A stretch of DNA of 64,000 nucleotides from positions 1,860,001 through 1,924,000 of the forward strand of contig NZ_MRCI01000001.1 in the NCBI RefSeq assembly GCF_001922575.1, read 5' to 3'. The stretch comes from Neptunomonas phycophila (GTDB taxonomy: Bacteria; Pseudomonadota; Gammaproteobacteria; Pseudomonadales; Balneatricaceae). The translations under genes and the position numbers were made by a program. Below the pieces are notes generated by a model that ran no database searches, had not been told where the DNA came from, and was given only the letters and a program-made list of their open reading frames with translations. Positions 27,864-37,364 of this stretch are shown here, in pieces (the first letter of the stretch is position 1; each line of letters opens with the position of its first letter).

Positions 27864-28406
27864 ATGTCTTACGACGAGTTTTACGTCAAATCGGTTATCC
27901 GTACCTTGCCAGATTGGCCAGAGCCCGGTGTGATGTTTCGTGATATCACCCCTATTTTCAAAGAGCCAAAAGCACTACGCATGGTGGCGGACGCCTTTAT
28001 CCAACGTTACATGGACGCCGATGTCTCACACATTGCCTGCATCGATGCACGCGGGTTCTTAATCGCATCAATCATGGCTTATCAAATGCAGAAACCGTTG
28101 GTGTTAGTGCGTAAAAAAGGCAAGCTACCTGGCGAAACCATCCACCAAGAATACAAACTAGAATACGGAACGTCTGCTGTAGAAATGCAAAAAGACGCGG
28201 TAGCTGCCGGTGATCGTGTTTTAGTCTTTGATGATTTAATCGCAACAGGCGGGACTATCCTAGCCGCTTGCACTTTAATCAAAAAATTGGGCGCTGAAGT
28301 CGTTGAATGTGCCGCACTCATTGATCTGCCTGATCTCAACGGCTCGATGCGTATACAAGATGCCGGTTTCCCTGTTTACACCATGTTAGCTTACGAAGGT
28401 TTATAA
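27864..28406 (+). CDS. apt: Adenine phosphoribosyltransferase
   Basis: This 180-residue cytosolic purine-salvage enzyme makes AMP from adenine and PRPP. It has the APT N-terminus SVIRTLPDWPEPGVMFRDITPIF, the PRPP-binding loop VLVFDDLIATGGTILAAC (about 122-139) and KKGKLPGETI. Length matches E. coli Apt. AGGAG lies upstream of the ATG. It is probably monocistronic, with a hairpin after it. Confidence 0.96.
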   Translation: MSYDEFYVKSVIRTLPDWPEPGVMFRDITPIFKEPKALRMVADAFIQRYMDADVSHIACIDARGFLIASIMAYQMQKPLVLVRKKGKLPGETIHQEYKLEYGTSAVEMQKDAVAAGDRVLVFDDLIATGGTILAACTLIKKLGAEVVECAALIDLPDLNGSMRIQDAGFPVYTMLAYEGL

Positions 28407-28423
28407 TCTCCCTAAGCCACTTC

Positions 28424-28455
28424 AGCACAGCGGCAGCATTAGCCACTGTGCTTTT
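28424..28455 (+). terminator. Probable terminator after apt
   Basis: AGCACAG pairs with CTGTGCT and an inner GGC/GCC stem extends it after one mismatch; TTT follows. It lies between apt and hrpB. Confidence 0.65.
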
Positions 28456-28487
28456 CCCCTACCTTTTTGTGTAATCAAGGTTAATTG

Positions 28488-31079
28488 ATGAACACGCTGC
28501 CAATTTTCGACGTACTTCCCGAACTGATTTCCGCGCTAAATCAATCCAATACGGCGATTCTACAAGCCGCTCCCGGCGCAGGTAAGACGACTCAAGTACC
28601 CATGGCCTTGTTGAACGAGCCATGGCTTGGCGAGCAAAAAATCATCATGTTAGAACCTCGACGTCTGGCGGCCCGCTCCGCAGCGGAGCGCATGGCTTCA
28701 TTGCTTAACGAACCCGTCGGCCACACGGTTGGGTATCGAATTAAGTTAGACACAAAAGTCAGCCGGCATACAAAAATAGAGGTTGTCACGGAAGGCATAC
28801 TCAATCGCATGCTCCAAACCGATCCGGCGCTGGAAGGCGTGGGTTTGGTCATCTTTGATGAGTTCCACGAACGGAGTTTAGATGCAGATTTGGGTTTAGC
28901 ACTCACGCTACAAAGTCGTGAATACTTTCGAGATGAAGAACAACCACTTAAACTATTAGTCATGTCTGCCACCTTAGACAGCCAAGCATTATGCCAGTTA
29001 TTGGATAACCCCCCGGTAATCTGCAGCGAGGGGCGATCTTACCCCGTGGATATCCGTTACTTTGCTCCCCCAAAAACCGCTGGTTATCCAGAGCCCATCG
29101 AAAAACGCGTGGTACGTATTATCCAACAAGCCCTGCAAGATGAGCACGGTAGCTTGTTAGTGTTTTTGCCGGGTCAAGGTGAAATACGTCGAGTCGAATC
29201 GCTGTTAGCAGATCAAACGCCTTTATCATCCGGTGTGATTGTAGCGCCGCTATACGGCAACCTTAATTTTGCCGAGCAACAACGCGCCATTGCGCCCAGC
29301 TCCAATGGTCAGCGAAAAATAGTACTGGCCACTAACATTGCCGAAACTAGTTTAACAATCGAAGGGATCCGTGTGGTGATTGATGCGGGACTCAGCCGCC
29401 AAGCCATTTATGACCCAATAACCGGCATGACCCGCCTTGTGACAAAAAAAGCGGCACGTGCAGCGACTGATCAACGGGCGGGCCGCGCAGGTCGCTTGGA
29501 GCCAGGCGTATGTTACCGCCTTTGGAGCCAAGACCAACAGCAGCAGTTGAGCGCTTTTACGCCGCCAGAAATAAGTCAAGCCGATTTAGCACCACTTGCA
29601 TTGCAGCTATTCCAATGGGGGTGCGACACTCCGCAAGAATTACAATGGATAGACCCGCCCAACGCCGGCCGTTACCAACAGGCTTGCGACTTACTGCGGC
29701 AACTAGGCGCACTTGAAGCAACAACGCACAAAACATACAGGTTGTCGCCTTATGGCCAGTATATGGCAAAGCTACCAACGCACCCCCGCCTAGCTCACCT
29801 TCTAATCACAGGAAGATCGATAGGCGCCCTCACGCTTGCTGCCGATTTGGCCGCCTTACTCAGCGAAAGGGATCCGTTTAAATCGAACACAGCCGACATC
29901 CATCAGCGCCTTACATGGCTCAGGGCTAATACACCAGAAAGTCAGCACTTACGCTCCTCGGTCAAACAACAAAGCCAACGCTTTCAGCAGCTCATCACGT
30001 CACAAGAAAGTGATCTACCGCCAGCCGAGAATCACTTAACGGCCCCAATGGACATAGCACAGCGTGCTAGCCTACTGGTAGCCTCCGCGTGGCCAGATCG
30101 CATTGCGAAACGCATCAACAATGATGGCACACAACAAGTTTACCAACTGGCCAATGGCCGCCGAGCACGCTTTTATTCGCCCGACCCGCTTAATAAATCA
30201 GAATGGTTAGCCATTGCTGAAGTGATACAACAAGAAACCACGTCTGGTGATCGTATTACACTTGCGTTGGCGCTTGACCCTTTACTGTTAGCCGGCATGC
30301 TCAAACCATTAGTAAAACATGAAACGGCCGTGGAATGGAGCACGAAAAATGGACGGCTAGTTGCTGAAGAGCAAACCAAGGTAGGTGCAATCATCCTCAA
30401 CCGTAATGCCCTTAGCCAATTACCCGATGAAGAAGTTCAAGCAGCGATAAGCCGCTGGATTAAAGCATCAGGACTGGAAGTACTTCCATGGAATGCCACG
30501 ACACATGCATGGCTAGCACGAGTGCGTTTCCTCATAAACTCGGCCAATGAACGCTCTATTAACGGGTTTGCCAGGGAAGAGCCTTGGCCAGATTATAGTG
30601 ATGCAGGTTTACTAGCGTCGGTAGATTCATGGCTGATCCCTTATCTAGGAAAAGTGCGCAACCAGCATACGCTAGCAAAAATAGACCTCCTATCGCTGCT
30701 GAAAAATCAGCTTAGCTGGTCACAGCTGCAAACAGTCGATCAACTCGCACCTAACACCGTATCAGTACCGTCAGGGCAATCTATAACCCTTGATTACAGT
30801 GAAACCCCTCCCGTGTTGGCTGTTAAATTACAATCTATGTTCGGTTGCACGAGCACGCCTGTCGTATGTGGCGCGCCCGTCAAATTACATTTACTGTCAC
30901 CCGCCGGAAGACCACTGCAAGTTACACAAGATTTGGCGCACTTCTGGAAGCATGTCTACCCCGAAGTAAAAAAAGAAATGAAGGGACGTTACCCAAAGCA
31001 CCCGTGGCCAGATGACCCGTTAACGGCGGTAGCCACGCACCGAACGAAACGGGCAATGGGCTCTAGCTGGTCTGGTTAG
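28488..31079 (+). CDS. hrpB: ATP-dependent helicase HrpB
   Basis: This 863-residue DEAH-box helicase has Walker A APGAGKTTQVP (about 30-40), the DEAH variant DEFHERS, SAT in VMSATLD, and RAGRAGR of motif VI in DQRAGRAGRLEPG, followed by HA2 and a C-terminal HrpB domain ending in TKRAMGSSWSG. HrpB proteins are widespread in Proteobacteria, with a poorly defined role in RNA metabolism. A TTG directly precedes the chosen ATG; the AAGG upstream suits the ATG. It is convergent with the transglutaminase-like gene, 10 bp away. Confidence 0.94.
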   Translation: MNTLPIFDVLPELISALNQSNTAILQAAPGAGKTTQVPMALLNEPWLGEQKIIMLEPRRLAARSAAERMASLLNEPVGHTVGYRIKLDTKVSRHTKIEVVTEGILNRMLQTDPALEGVGLVIFDEFHERSLDADLGLALTLQSREYFRDEEQPLKLLVMSATLDSQALCQLLDNPPVICSEGRSYPVDIRYFAPPKTAGYPEPIEKRVVRIIQQALQDEHGSLLVFLPGQGEIRRVESLLADQTPLSSGVIVAPLYGNLNFAEQQRAIAPSSNGQRKIVLATNIAETSLTIEGIRVVIDAGLSRQAIYDPITGMTRLVTKKAARAATDQRAGRAGRLEPGVCYRLWSQDQQQQLSAFTPPEISQADLAPLALQLFQWGCDTPQELQWIDPPNAGRYQQACDLLRQLGALEATTHKTYRLSPYGQYMAKLPTHPRLAHLLITGRSIGALTLAADLAALLSERDPFKSNTADIHQRLTWLRANTPESQHLRSSVKQQSQRFQQLITSQESDLPPAENHLTAPMDIAQRASLLVASAWPDRIAKRINNDGTQQVYQLANGRRARFYSPDPLNKSEWLAIAEVIQQETTSGDRITLALALDPLLLAGMLKPLVKHETAVEWSTKNGRLVAEEQTKVGAIILNRNALSQLPDEEVQAAISRWIKASGLEVLPWNATTHAWLARVRFLINSANERSINGFAREEPWPDYSDAGLLASVDSWLIPYLGKVRNQHTLAKIDLLSLLKNQLSWSQLQTVDQLAPNTVSVPSGQSITLDYSETPPVLAVKLQSMFGCTSTPVVCGAPVKLHLLSPAGRPLQVTQDLAHFWKHVYPEVKKEMKGRYPKHPWPDDPLTAVATHRTKRAMGSSWSG

Positions 31080-31089
31080 ACTCAAGCGG

Positions 31090-31941
31090 CTAACACTCAC
31101 TCACCCACACACCGACATCCATCTTTGCCGTAGCCGAGCCTGCGAAGGATCCTGAGATAGGAGGTACAGACTCAGCCCGATGGGAAACGGCTACCGGTAT
31201 ATGATCTGCTCCCACAATATCTCCAATGGTCGGATCAAATCCTTTCCAACCACCTCCCGGTATGTACACTTCGGCCCACGCATGTGTAGAGCCCACTTGG
31301 CTAGACATCAACGGCGCATACAGATACCCGCTCACAAAACGAGCAGCCAAGCCCAAGCATTTAACCGCTTCCATAAAGAGTAAGGCAAAATCTCGACACG
31401 ACCCAGAACCTAAAGCGAGCGTTTCTTGCGCCGACTGAACGCCCGGCTCTTCTCTCGCTTTGTATATCAAGGTTTGATTAATAGTCTGTGTTAAACCTTG
31501 TAATAAGGTATACGTTTGAACTGGATCATTGGCATGCCAAGTGGACGAGATCCAATGATTCAATAACTCTCTGGTCTTTTGGTCAGGTAATACCCGATAA
31601 GGAGATAATAAAAACTGATCGGCTTCATCGTAGGAAAAAGGATAGTTAATCGCATAGTTAGCGACTATAAAGTCCAAAGGCGACTCATTATATTGCTGAA
31701 TAACCACTTCGCTTTCTATCGCTAGCCGCTGAGTTGACTCAGAAAAATTAGCAATAGCCACTGCGTTACCTTCCACATCACTGTGCCAAAAAACTTGGGC
31801 GGCAGGCAAAATGTTAAGCGCGAAAGATTCGATACGTAATTCGTAACCTTCACGAGGACGTAACAATAAATGATGCGCCCCTAAAGAAACAGTATCCGTA
31901 TAATTATAGTAGGTACGGTGAATGATTTTATAGCGCTTCAT
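31090..31941 (-). CDS. Transglutaminase-like cysteine protease-fold protein
   Basis: This 283-residue predicted cytosolic protein has an N-terminal bacterial transglutaminase-associated domain (about 1-85, YKIIHRTYYNYTDTVSLGAHHLLLRPRE) and a transglutaminase-like core (about 150-260). The catalytic residues are Cys in GSGSCRDFALLF, His in STHAWAEVYIPGGGW and Asp in GFDPT. Such proteins occur in many Proteobacteria, sometimes with peptide-ligating partners; none of those is adjacent here. Substrate unknown. Confidence 0.87.
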   Translation of the reverse strand: MKRYKIIHRTYYNYTDTVSLGAHHLLLRPREGYELRIESFALNILPAAQVFWHSDVEGNAVAIANFSESTQRLAIESEVVIQQYNESPLDFIVANYAINYPFSYDEADQFLLSPYRVLPDQKTRELLNHWISSTWHANDPVQTYTLLQGLTQTINQTLIYKAREEPGVQSAQETLALGSGSCRDFALLFMEAVKCLGLAARFVSGYLYAPLMSSQVGSTHAWAEVYIPGGGWKGFDPTIGDIVGADHIPVAVSHRAESVPPISGSFAGSATAKMDVGVWVSEC

Positions 31942-32080
31942 AAGTACCTATGTGTGTTGTTTGAGTTTGCAAGCAGACCACAACTTGAGATCAGTTCAGT
32001 ATGCGCCTGTACTGCATTAAACCCAAGGTACTTTTAAAACATCTAAACCTGTTTTGGTACTACCTGCGCCTGCTCATCAC

Positions 32081-32359
32081 CTACTTAGTGCCCCAAATTT
32101 TGGATACAGCGCGACTAGACCCTAAAGTTCCAACAATCACAGCGACGACTCCTAGCCCAAAAAAGACAACAACAGGGATGAAACCACCTAGCCCACCGCT
32201 AGCGAGCGCAGCCCATGCGGCACCAAAAGACAGTATGATAAATAAAGAACCCAGCACGTTTAACGCCACACGGTGAGACTTTTTGTAGTTTGCCGATTCT
32301 ATACCGGTCTCAAAAAATTTGAGAACAGGCCAACACAACTTAGTTAAAGAACTTTTCAT
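32081..32359 (-). CDS. Small inner-membrane protein of unknown function
   Basis: The 92-residue protein has two predicted TM helices (about 33-52 LNVLGSLFIILSFGAAWAAL and 58-82 GFIPVVVFFGLGVVAVIVGTLG) and a basic N-terminus (FFETGIESANYKKSHRVA). I do not recognise the family. The frame is clean and its codon use looks like its neighbours, but no strong ribosome site is seen. It lies between the LysR and transglutaminase-like genes on the same strand. Confidence 0.6.
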   Translation of the reverse strand: MKSSLTKLCWPVLKFFETGIESANYKKSHRVALNVLGSLFIILSFGAAWAALASGGLGGFIPVVVFFGLGVVAVIVGTLGSSRAVSKIWGTK

Positions 32360-32497
32360 AAGAGCGACCGTAACTCCATCAGTATTTAATTTGATAACAA
32401 GAGCTTACCACGCAACCATTAACTATCAATCGCTTACCCATATTTCATCTCTCTTCATCCTAGAACTCAAGCTTCCTTGCTCGGCTACAATCAAGTT

Positions 32498-33379
32498 TTA
32501 CTCCTGCCAATCAGAAAAATGGTCCAGTAAATAATCAATTGCCAGCCGTGCACGTAAGGGAAGAAACTGTCTATTGGGATAAACAATCCAACTACTAGCG
32601 CCATTACTCCAAAAAGGCTCAAGCACAGGAACTAAGCGGCCACTACTAAGCGATCTATCAAATGTACTTTTTGGCATATATGCGATACCCAAACCTCTTT
32701 CACACGCGTTAACAACAATATTTGAGTTATTACTGCGCCAACGCCCGCTGACCTTTATATTCTCGTAAGCACCGTTATTATTAAACAACCAATGATCGTT
32801 GTTAGAGATAATACAACTATGGCTTTTTAACTGTTTTGGGTTATTAGGTGTGCCAAATTGTTCTAAATAATCCGGACTGGCGGCCGCCATCATGGGCCGC
32901 TTTACCAACTGGCGAGCAATTAAATTCGAGTCGTTTAAATCACCATAGCGGATCGCAAAATCTATCCCCTGCTCAACAAAGTTGACCACGTTACTATTCA
33001 CATCAAAATCAATGGATAGACTAGGATGTTCACGGCCAAAGGCCATCAACGCTGGGGCGACAAAATGTTCAGCAAAACCACCCGCAGCACTAACGCGCAA
33101 TGTACCGCTTAAATGGAACTGTTGTAGAGTTATTTGCTCATTGGCCTGCTGCAGCCCAACCACAAGCTCTTTGCTTTGCTGATAATATGCCATGCCATTG
33201 TCAGTTAAACTAACTGAACGGGTCGAGCGTGCCAACAAAGAACACCCCAGCCGCTTTTCAAGGCGAGCGACTTGGCGGCTAACATGACTAGTACTGCAGC
33301 CTAGCTGCTTAGCCGCTGCCGAAAAGCCACGACTCTCGGCAACCGCCACAAACTCAATGATGCCCTCAAAACTGTCCAT
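32498..33379 (-). CDS. LysR-family transcriptional regulator
   Basis: The 293-residue regulator has an N-terminal winged HTH (about 1-60, FVAVAESRGFSAAAKQLGCSTSHVSRQVARLEKRLG) and a substrate-binding domain (about 90-290). It is close to the group of LysR proteins that end with PLRARLAIDYLLDHF. The ATG at 33379 follows AAGGG; a GTG directly before it is the alternative. It is divergent from the DJ-1/PfpI gene and probably controls it; a 16-bp perfect palindrome lies just upstream of its start codon. Confidence 0.93.
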   Translation of the reverse strand: MDSFEGIIEFVAVAESRGFSAAAKQLGCSTSHVSRQVARLEKRLGCSLLARSTRSVSLTDNGMAYYQQSKELVVGLQQANEQITLQQFHLSGTLRVSAAGGFAEHFVAPALMAFGREHPSLSIDFDVNSNVVNFVEQGIDFAIRYGDLNDSNLIARQLVKRPMMAAASPDYLEQFGTPNNPKQLKSHSCIISNNDHWLFNNNGAYENIKVSGRWRSNNSNIVVNACERGLGIAYMPKSTFDRSLSSGRLVPVLEPFWSNGASSWIVYPNRQFLPLRARLAIDYLLDHFSDWQE

Positions 33380-33392
33380 CACATCCCTTATT

Positions 33393-33408
33393 ATTGCTAT
33401 ATAGCAAT
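33393..33408. promoter_or_regulatory. 16-bp perfect palindrome in the LysR/DJ-1 divergent region
   Basis: ATTGCTATATAGCAAT is a perfect inverted repeat 14 bp upstream of the lysR ATG and 98 bp from the DJ-1 gene. It contains the T-N11-A pattern of LysR operators. Role as operator is inferred. Confidence 0.6.
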
Positions 33409-33505
33409 TGTAATTATCAAATACGACCCATTATCACCCGTTTGGAGATGCTTTACAGTAATGACAACGTAAATTTTGAAACTCATAATTCATTGAGGGA
33501 ATATC

Positions 33506-34180
33506 ATGAAAAAGATACTCATACCCGTGACCAATCACGCCACATTGGGCGACACTGACCAAACTAACGGCACGTATTCACCCGAAATCACACATGCCAT
33601 TCATGTATTTATGGAAAATGGGATCGAATATGATATCGCCTCAATAAAAGGTGGTAAGGCTCCCCTTTACGGAACTGACATTGAAGACGATTCTGTCAAT
33701 GATAACGTTTTAGCTGATGAGGGCTTCCAAAACCGTATCAATAACACGATCCCTGTTACGCAAATCAATATTGATGATTACGATGCGGTTTTTTATCCAG
33801 GTGGTTTTGGTTTGCTGTCTGATTTAGCCACTGACAAAGCCTTTGCCGCACTCAGCGCCACACACTACGAAAATGGCGGTATTATTGGCGCCGTATGCCA
33901 CGGCCCAGCGGGGTTATTACCGATCACACTAAGCTCTGGCGAGCCTCTACTAGCTACTAAATCAGTAACGGGTTTTACTCGAGAAGAAGAAATCGATTAC
34001 GGCACAATTAACGACGTACCGTTTCTTCTAGAAGAGTCATTAGCACGCACAGCCGCACGATATAGCAAGGTACAGCCATGGGGTGAGTTTGTCATCGAGG
34101 ATGGCCTATTGATTACCGGTCAAAACCCAAGCAGCGCTCATGCCGTTGGGAAAGCAATTGTTAAACAGCTTTCCGCTTAA
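33506..34180 (+). CDS. DJ-1/PfpI (class I glutamine amidotransferase-like) protein
   Basis: This 224-residue Hsp31-like member of the DJ-1/PfpI superfamily has nucleophile Cys131 with His132 in GAVCHGPAGLLPI, a conserved Glu in YSPEITH and a PGGFG loop (about 99-103). Family members act as glyoxalase III/deglycases or chaperones; which applies here is open. GAGGGA precedes the ATG. Control by the divergent LysR gene is likely. Confidence 0.92.
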   Translation: MKKILIPVTNHATLGDTDQTNGTYSPEITHAIHVFMENGIEYDIASIKGGKAPLYGTDIEDDSVNDNVLADEGFQNRINNTIPVTQINIDDYDAVFYPGGFGLLSDLATDKAFAALSATHYENGGIIGAVCHGPAGLLPITLSSGEPLLATKSVTGFTREEEIDYGTINDVPFLLEESLARTAARYSKVQPWGEFVIEDGLLITGQNPSSAHAVGKAIVKQLSA

Positions 34181-34186
34181 TAGATC

Positions 34187-34219
34187 GATGCTCCGGCTTC
34201 TAGCACCGGAGCATCTTTC
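34187..34219 (+). terminator. Terminator after DJ-1/PfpI gene
   Basis: GATGCTCCGG pairs with CCGGAGCATC around a 9-nt loop, followed by TTTC. It lies between two convergent genes. Confidence 0.85.
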
Positions 34220-34233
34220 AGATGCGCCTAGGC

Positions 34234-34632
34234 TTATGCCTTAGGTGCAAAATGCTCAAAAACTTGTTGCCCTGTTAACTTGTCCGTTTCATTACGGAAC
34301 TCATAATACTCAGGCTTTTCTTCAATAAAGATTTCACTTAATAGAGAAAACTCTTGATCCTGAAATAGACCAGCAGGAAGCATGTACTCATTAGCGGGTA
34401 ACAGATAATAAAATAAATGCGTACCACAGTTTTGGCAGAAACCGCGCTCAGCCCAGTCAGACGATTTGTATCTAGCTGGTGTTTCTCCTGTAAAGCTAAC
34501 ATCTGAGCCGCCGTGCACCGCAAACATTGGGCCACCCGCCCAGCGACGACACATAGAGCAATGACATAACCCCACTTCATTATGGTCGGCCATTTCTACT
34601 TCGATATTTCCACACAGACACTTACCTTTCAT
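34234..34632 (-). CDS. GFA/Mss4-fold zinc protein
   Basis: The 132-residue protein of the glutathione-dependent formaldehyde-activating (GFA) family has zinc ligands Cys5/Cys7 in KCLCGN, Cys23/Cys25/Cys28 in LCHCSMC and a further CxxC in GFCQNCGTHLFY. The biochemical role of most family members is not known. The ATG at 34632 has a perfect AGGAGG upstream, so the longer frame to 34686 is not used. Monocistronic. Confidence 0.9.
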   Translation of the reverse strand: MKGKCLCGNIEVEMADHNEVGLCHCSMCRRWAGGPMFAVHGGSDVSFTGETPARYKSSDWAERGFCQNCGTHLFYYLLPANEYMLPAGLFQDQEFSLLSEIFIEEKPEYYEFRNETDKLTGQQVFEHFAPKA

Positions 34633-34879
34633 ACATCCTCCTTGTTGAATCGAGATACGCCTCAGCTTTGAAACACGACCGAACATGAGGTTACACTACA
34701 CAGCGCAAACCATTAGAAATGACTACTCGATCGATAATTATCGAGAATAACCGTAGCACAAATTTTATACAGCTCACATCCGCCCCCTTCAGACCTCCTT
34801 GCCATGAGGCCCCGTAAACGTTCTAGCTGTTTAGATATGAGCTATTACTTGCTAGATATCGTTAACGAATGCGTACCAA

Positions 34880-36139
34880 TCAATTTGCGAGTGCATCCGC
34901 AAAGGCGTAGCGAAAACGCCAAGCGATCTGCTCATTCATCATCAATGCAAAAGCACGCCACTCGTTGCTAGCATCTTGATAATAGCCAGCGTAGGTTCTA
35001 ACCCCCGTCAGGGTGCCTGTTTTTGCCTGTACACGACTGTTTCGCTGCGGTAATAAATAACGCCATGGACGAAAATGCTCTAACAACACCATCATCTGCT
35101 CGGCACTGAGATAATTATCACGCGACAAACCAGCACCATCAACAACCGCATAGCTTTTCCACCCAAAAGCTTCAGCTGACTCTGTCATCGCATAATGGCG
35201 GGCATTGTTGACCAATTCAGTCGCGGATAGCGCTGTGCCTAACTGATCTGAAGCCATCATTAAAAATAATTGATTGGCGATAAAGTTATTCGAGTATTTA
35301 AGCATCGCAATTAAAACCTGCTCTAAATTTTTAGAGTTATGGTGCTGGTAGATAGGCTGTGCTTGTTGTGGTAAGAGGCCAATGCGAATAGGTAAATCCT
35401 GATCAAATACTATCTGGCTAAACACCTCTGCAAAATATTGCGCTGACATTTCCCGCCCACCAGGAAGCGAAACCCGTTTTGCTTTACTGCCCACAGCCAT
35501 CTCTTGTCCCAAGGTTTGGGCTAAAGCCGTGATAGGCGTTTGTGGCTCTGCCGATTGTATAACCCCCTGCTGGCGTATCAAATTGACACTATTAAAGTTA
35601 AGGGCTAGCGCCGCATTTCCTGCATCATAAGGGTTATCACTATCGCCGCGCCCCAGATCCACATCGGGAAATGCACTGGTATCTATGCCTATTTTTAGAA
35701 TAGTTTTATCCCTTAAATAAGGCGCGAGCGCAGACTTAATCAACAATAATTCTTCCGATACTAAATAAGGATCACCGTAACCTTTAATCCACAAGGTAGA
35801 TCCCTCGACATAAAAGTCAGTCGTAAAATGGTGGTCCAACCCCCAACGCTGAATAGCCAAATAAGCCGTTAGTATTTTAAGTGTTGATGCAGGTAACAAC
35901 GGCATGTCTTCACGAATATGAATAGCGGGCCGCTCAATAGAGGCCTCTACCATTACAGAGGATTTTGCGGATTGTCTGACTTGCGCCATTAATGGAGCTA
36001 ATGTCGAATCGAGTTCATCTGTTTTGTCCGCAAACGCTAGCGGAGCATTAACACCGAACAGACACGTTATTATCAGAAAAGAAAGTTGAAATCGGCGTGT
36101 ATTAAAATAAGCGCTTAAGTGTGCAAAAAAGCTGATCAT
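34880..36139 (-). CDS. dacB: D-alanyl-D-alanine carboxypeptidase/endopeptidase, PBP4 type
   Basis: This 419-residue periplasmic low-molecular-mass class C penicillin-binding protein cleaves D-Ala-D-Ala and peptide cross-links. Signal peptide (about 1-37) ends at LAFA. The active-site motifs are Ser85-x-x-Lys88 (STLK), Ser283-x-Asn285 (SNN) and Lys373-Thr-Gly (KTG). Length is slightly below E. coli PBP4 (477), mainly in the inserted domains. Monocistronic. Confidence 0.93.
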   Translation of the reverse strand: MISFFAHLSAYFNTRRFQLSFLIITCLFGVNAPLAFADKTDELDSTLAPLMAQVRQSAKSSVMVEASIERPAIHIREDMPLLPASTLKILTAYLAIQRWGLDHHFTTDFYVEGSTLWIKGYGDPYLVSEELLLIKSALAPYLRDKTILKIGIDTSAFPDVDLGRGDSDNPYDAGNAALALNFNSVNLIRQQGVIQSAEPQTPITALAQTLGQEMAVGSKAKRVSLPGGREMSAQYFAEVFSQIVFDQDLPIRIGLLPQQAQPIYQHHNSKNLEQVLIAMLKYSNNFIANQLFLMMASDQLGTALSATELVNNARHYAMTESAEAFGWKSYAVVDGAGLSRDNYLSAEQMMVLLEHFRPWRYLLPQRNSRVQAKTGTLTGVRTYAGYYQDASNEWRAFALMMNEQIAWRFRYAFADALAN

Positions 36140-36335
36140 GTTACTGGCTACTTCTACAAAAAATATGAGGTCACTGTAGAGCGGTATAGTGCGATATAGT
36201 TTCGTCTATTACCAGCCTATTAATAGATGCCATAAAGCATGTTTACCAAGCAGGCGCTTATTTGTTTTATACCTGTCATTCTTAAGCATTTACCTCTAAG
36301 CTATGGCGGTTTTTACGGATATTTAGAGACACGCT

Positions 36336-37244
36336 ATGTGGTTTAAGAACTTAATTTTTTATCGTTACACCGAATCCACCGACTACACACAAGACCAGCT
36401 AGAAACAGCCTTTGCAGAACACCTTTTTACCCCGTGTAAAAGCCAAGAGCTGAGCCGTTACGGTTGGGTTCCCCCACATTCAGCACTCGACCAGCAAACG
36501 ATTTTTAGTTCTGGTGGCGGTTTTCTAATCACCGCACAAAAAGAAGAAAAGATGCTACCTGCAAATGTTATCAAACGTTTGCTAAATGAGCGCGTTAGCC
36601 AAATTGAAAGCGAGCAAGCACGCAAAGTTTACCGTAAAGAAAAATTACAACTTAAAGATGAGATCGTCATCGACTTGCTACCGCGAGCATTCAGCAAGTT
36701 TCAGCAGACTAGCGCACTGCTGTTACCCCGCGAAGGCTTGATTGTAGTGGACAGCGCCAACCATAAACGTGCTGAAGAACTACTAAACCTATTGCGCAAT
36801 AGCCTCGGCACTTTACCCATTGTATTACCCGATGTTCATCAGTCGCCTGCCGTTGTCATGTCTGAATGGCTTAGACAAACCAAGACAGCCATTGGCTTTA
36901 CTCCCAAAGACGAATGCGAAATGAAAGACCCAACTGACGAAGGCGGCACCATTCGCGTTAAAGGAGATGACCTACATTCGGATGAAATGATTGCCCATTT
37001 AGATACGGGCAAGCAAGTGGTGAAACTAGCATTGGAGTGGGATGAAACATTATCGTTCATGCTACAAGATGATTTGAGTATCAAGCGTGTAAAACTCAGT
37101 GATGAGTTATCGGAAACGTTAAATCAAGAAAGCTCAGAAGACCCGTTAGTTCGCTTAGACAGTGATACCGCCCGCTTAGCGTTAGAATGTCAACGTTTAT
37201 ACCCTCAACTGATGGACGCCTTTGGCGGCGAAGTTCAACGCTAA
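36336..37244 (+). CDS. rdgC: Recombination-associated protein RdgC
   Basis: This 302-residue ring-forming DNA-binding protein, found mainly in beta- and gammaproteobacteria, limits RecA loading. MWFKNLIFYRYTE at the N-terminus, RYGWVPPHSALD and LEWDETLSFMLQDDLSIKRVKLSD are standard RdgC stretches, and length matches E. coli (303). Monocistronic, with a possible hairpin after it. Confidence 0.95.
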   Translation: MWFKNLIFYRYTESTDYTQDQLETAFAEHLFTPCKSQELSRYGWVPPHSALDQQTIFSSGGGFLITAQKEEKMLPANVIKRLLNERVSQIESEQARKVYRKEKLQLKDEIVIDLLPRAFSKFQQTSALLLPREGLIVVDSANHKRAEELLNLLRNSLGTLPIVLPDVHQSPAVVMSEWLRQTKTAIGFTPKDECEMKDPTDEGGTIRVKGDDLHSDEMIAHLDTGKQVVKLALEWDETLSFMLQDDLSIKRVKLSDELSETLNQESSEDPLVRLDSDTARLALECQRLYPQLMDAFGGEVQR

Positions 37245-37267
37245 CTCGCTTTGCAACAGTCTTATCA

Positions 37268-37293
37268 CCGCGCTAGCGTAAGCGATAGCGCGG
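37268..37293 (+). terminator. Possible terminator after rdgC
   Basis: CCGCGCTA pairs with TAGCGCGG around a short GCG/GCG-like loop. Only a weak T-rich stretch (ATTTATC) follows, so it may act as a stability hairpin instead. Confidence 0.5.
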
Positions 37294-37364
37294 ATTTATC
37301 GCTATAATGATTGCAACCTAGTTATGCCACGGTAGACTAGCCCCTTTTTTATAGCGAGACCCTC

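Noticed and set aside
33409-33424. Additional FNR-like box near the LysR gene
   Set aside because: The TTGTA and ATCAA half-sites have wrong spacing and one half does not match.
37245-37364. preQ1-type riboswitch before queE
   Set aside because: I looked for the short H-type pseudoknot with a conserved A-rich tail and did not see it; queE is not normally its target, and the hairpin present is explained as an rdgC terminator.
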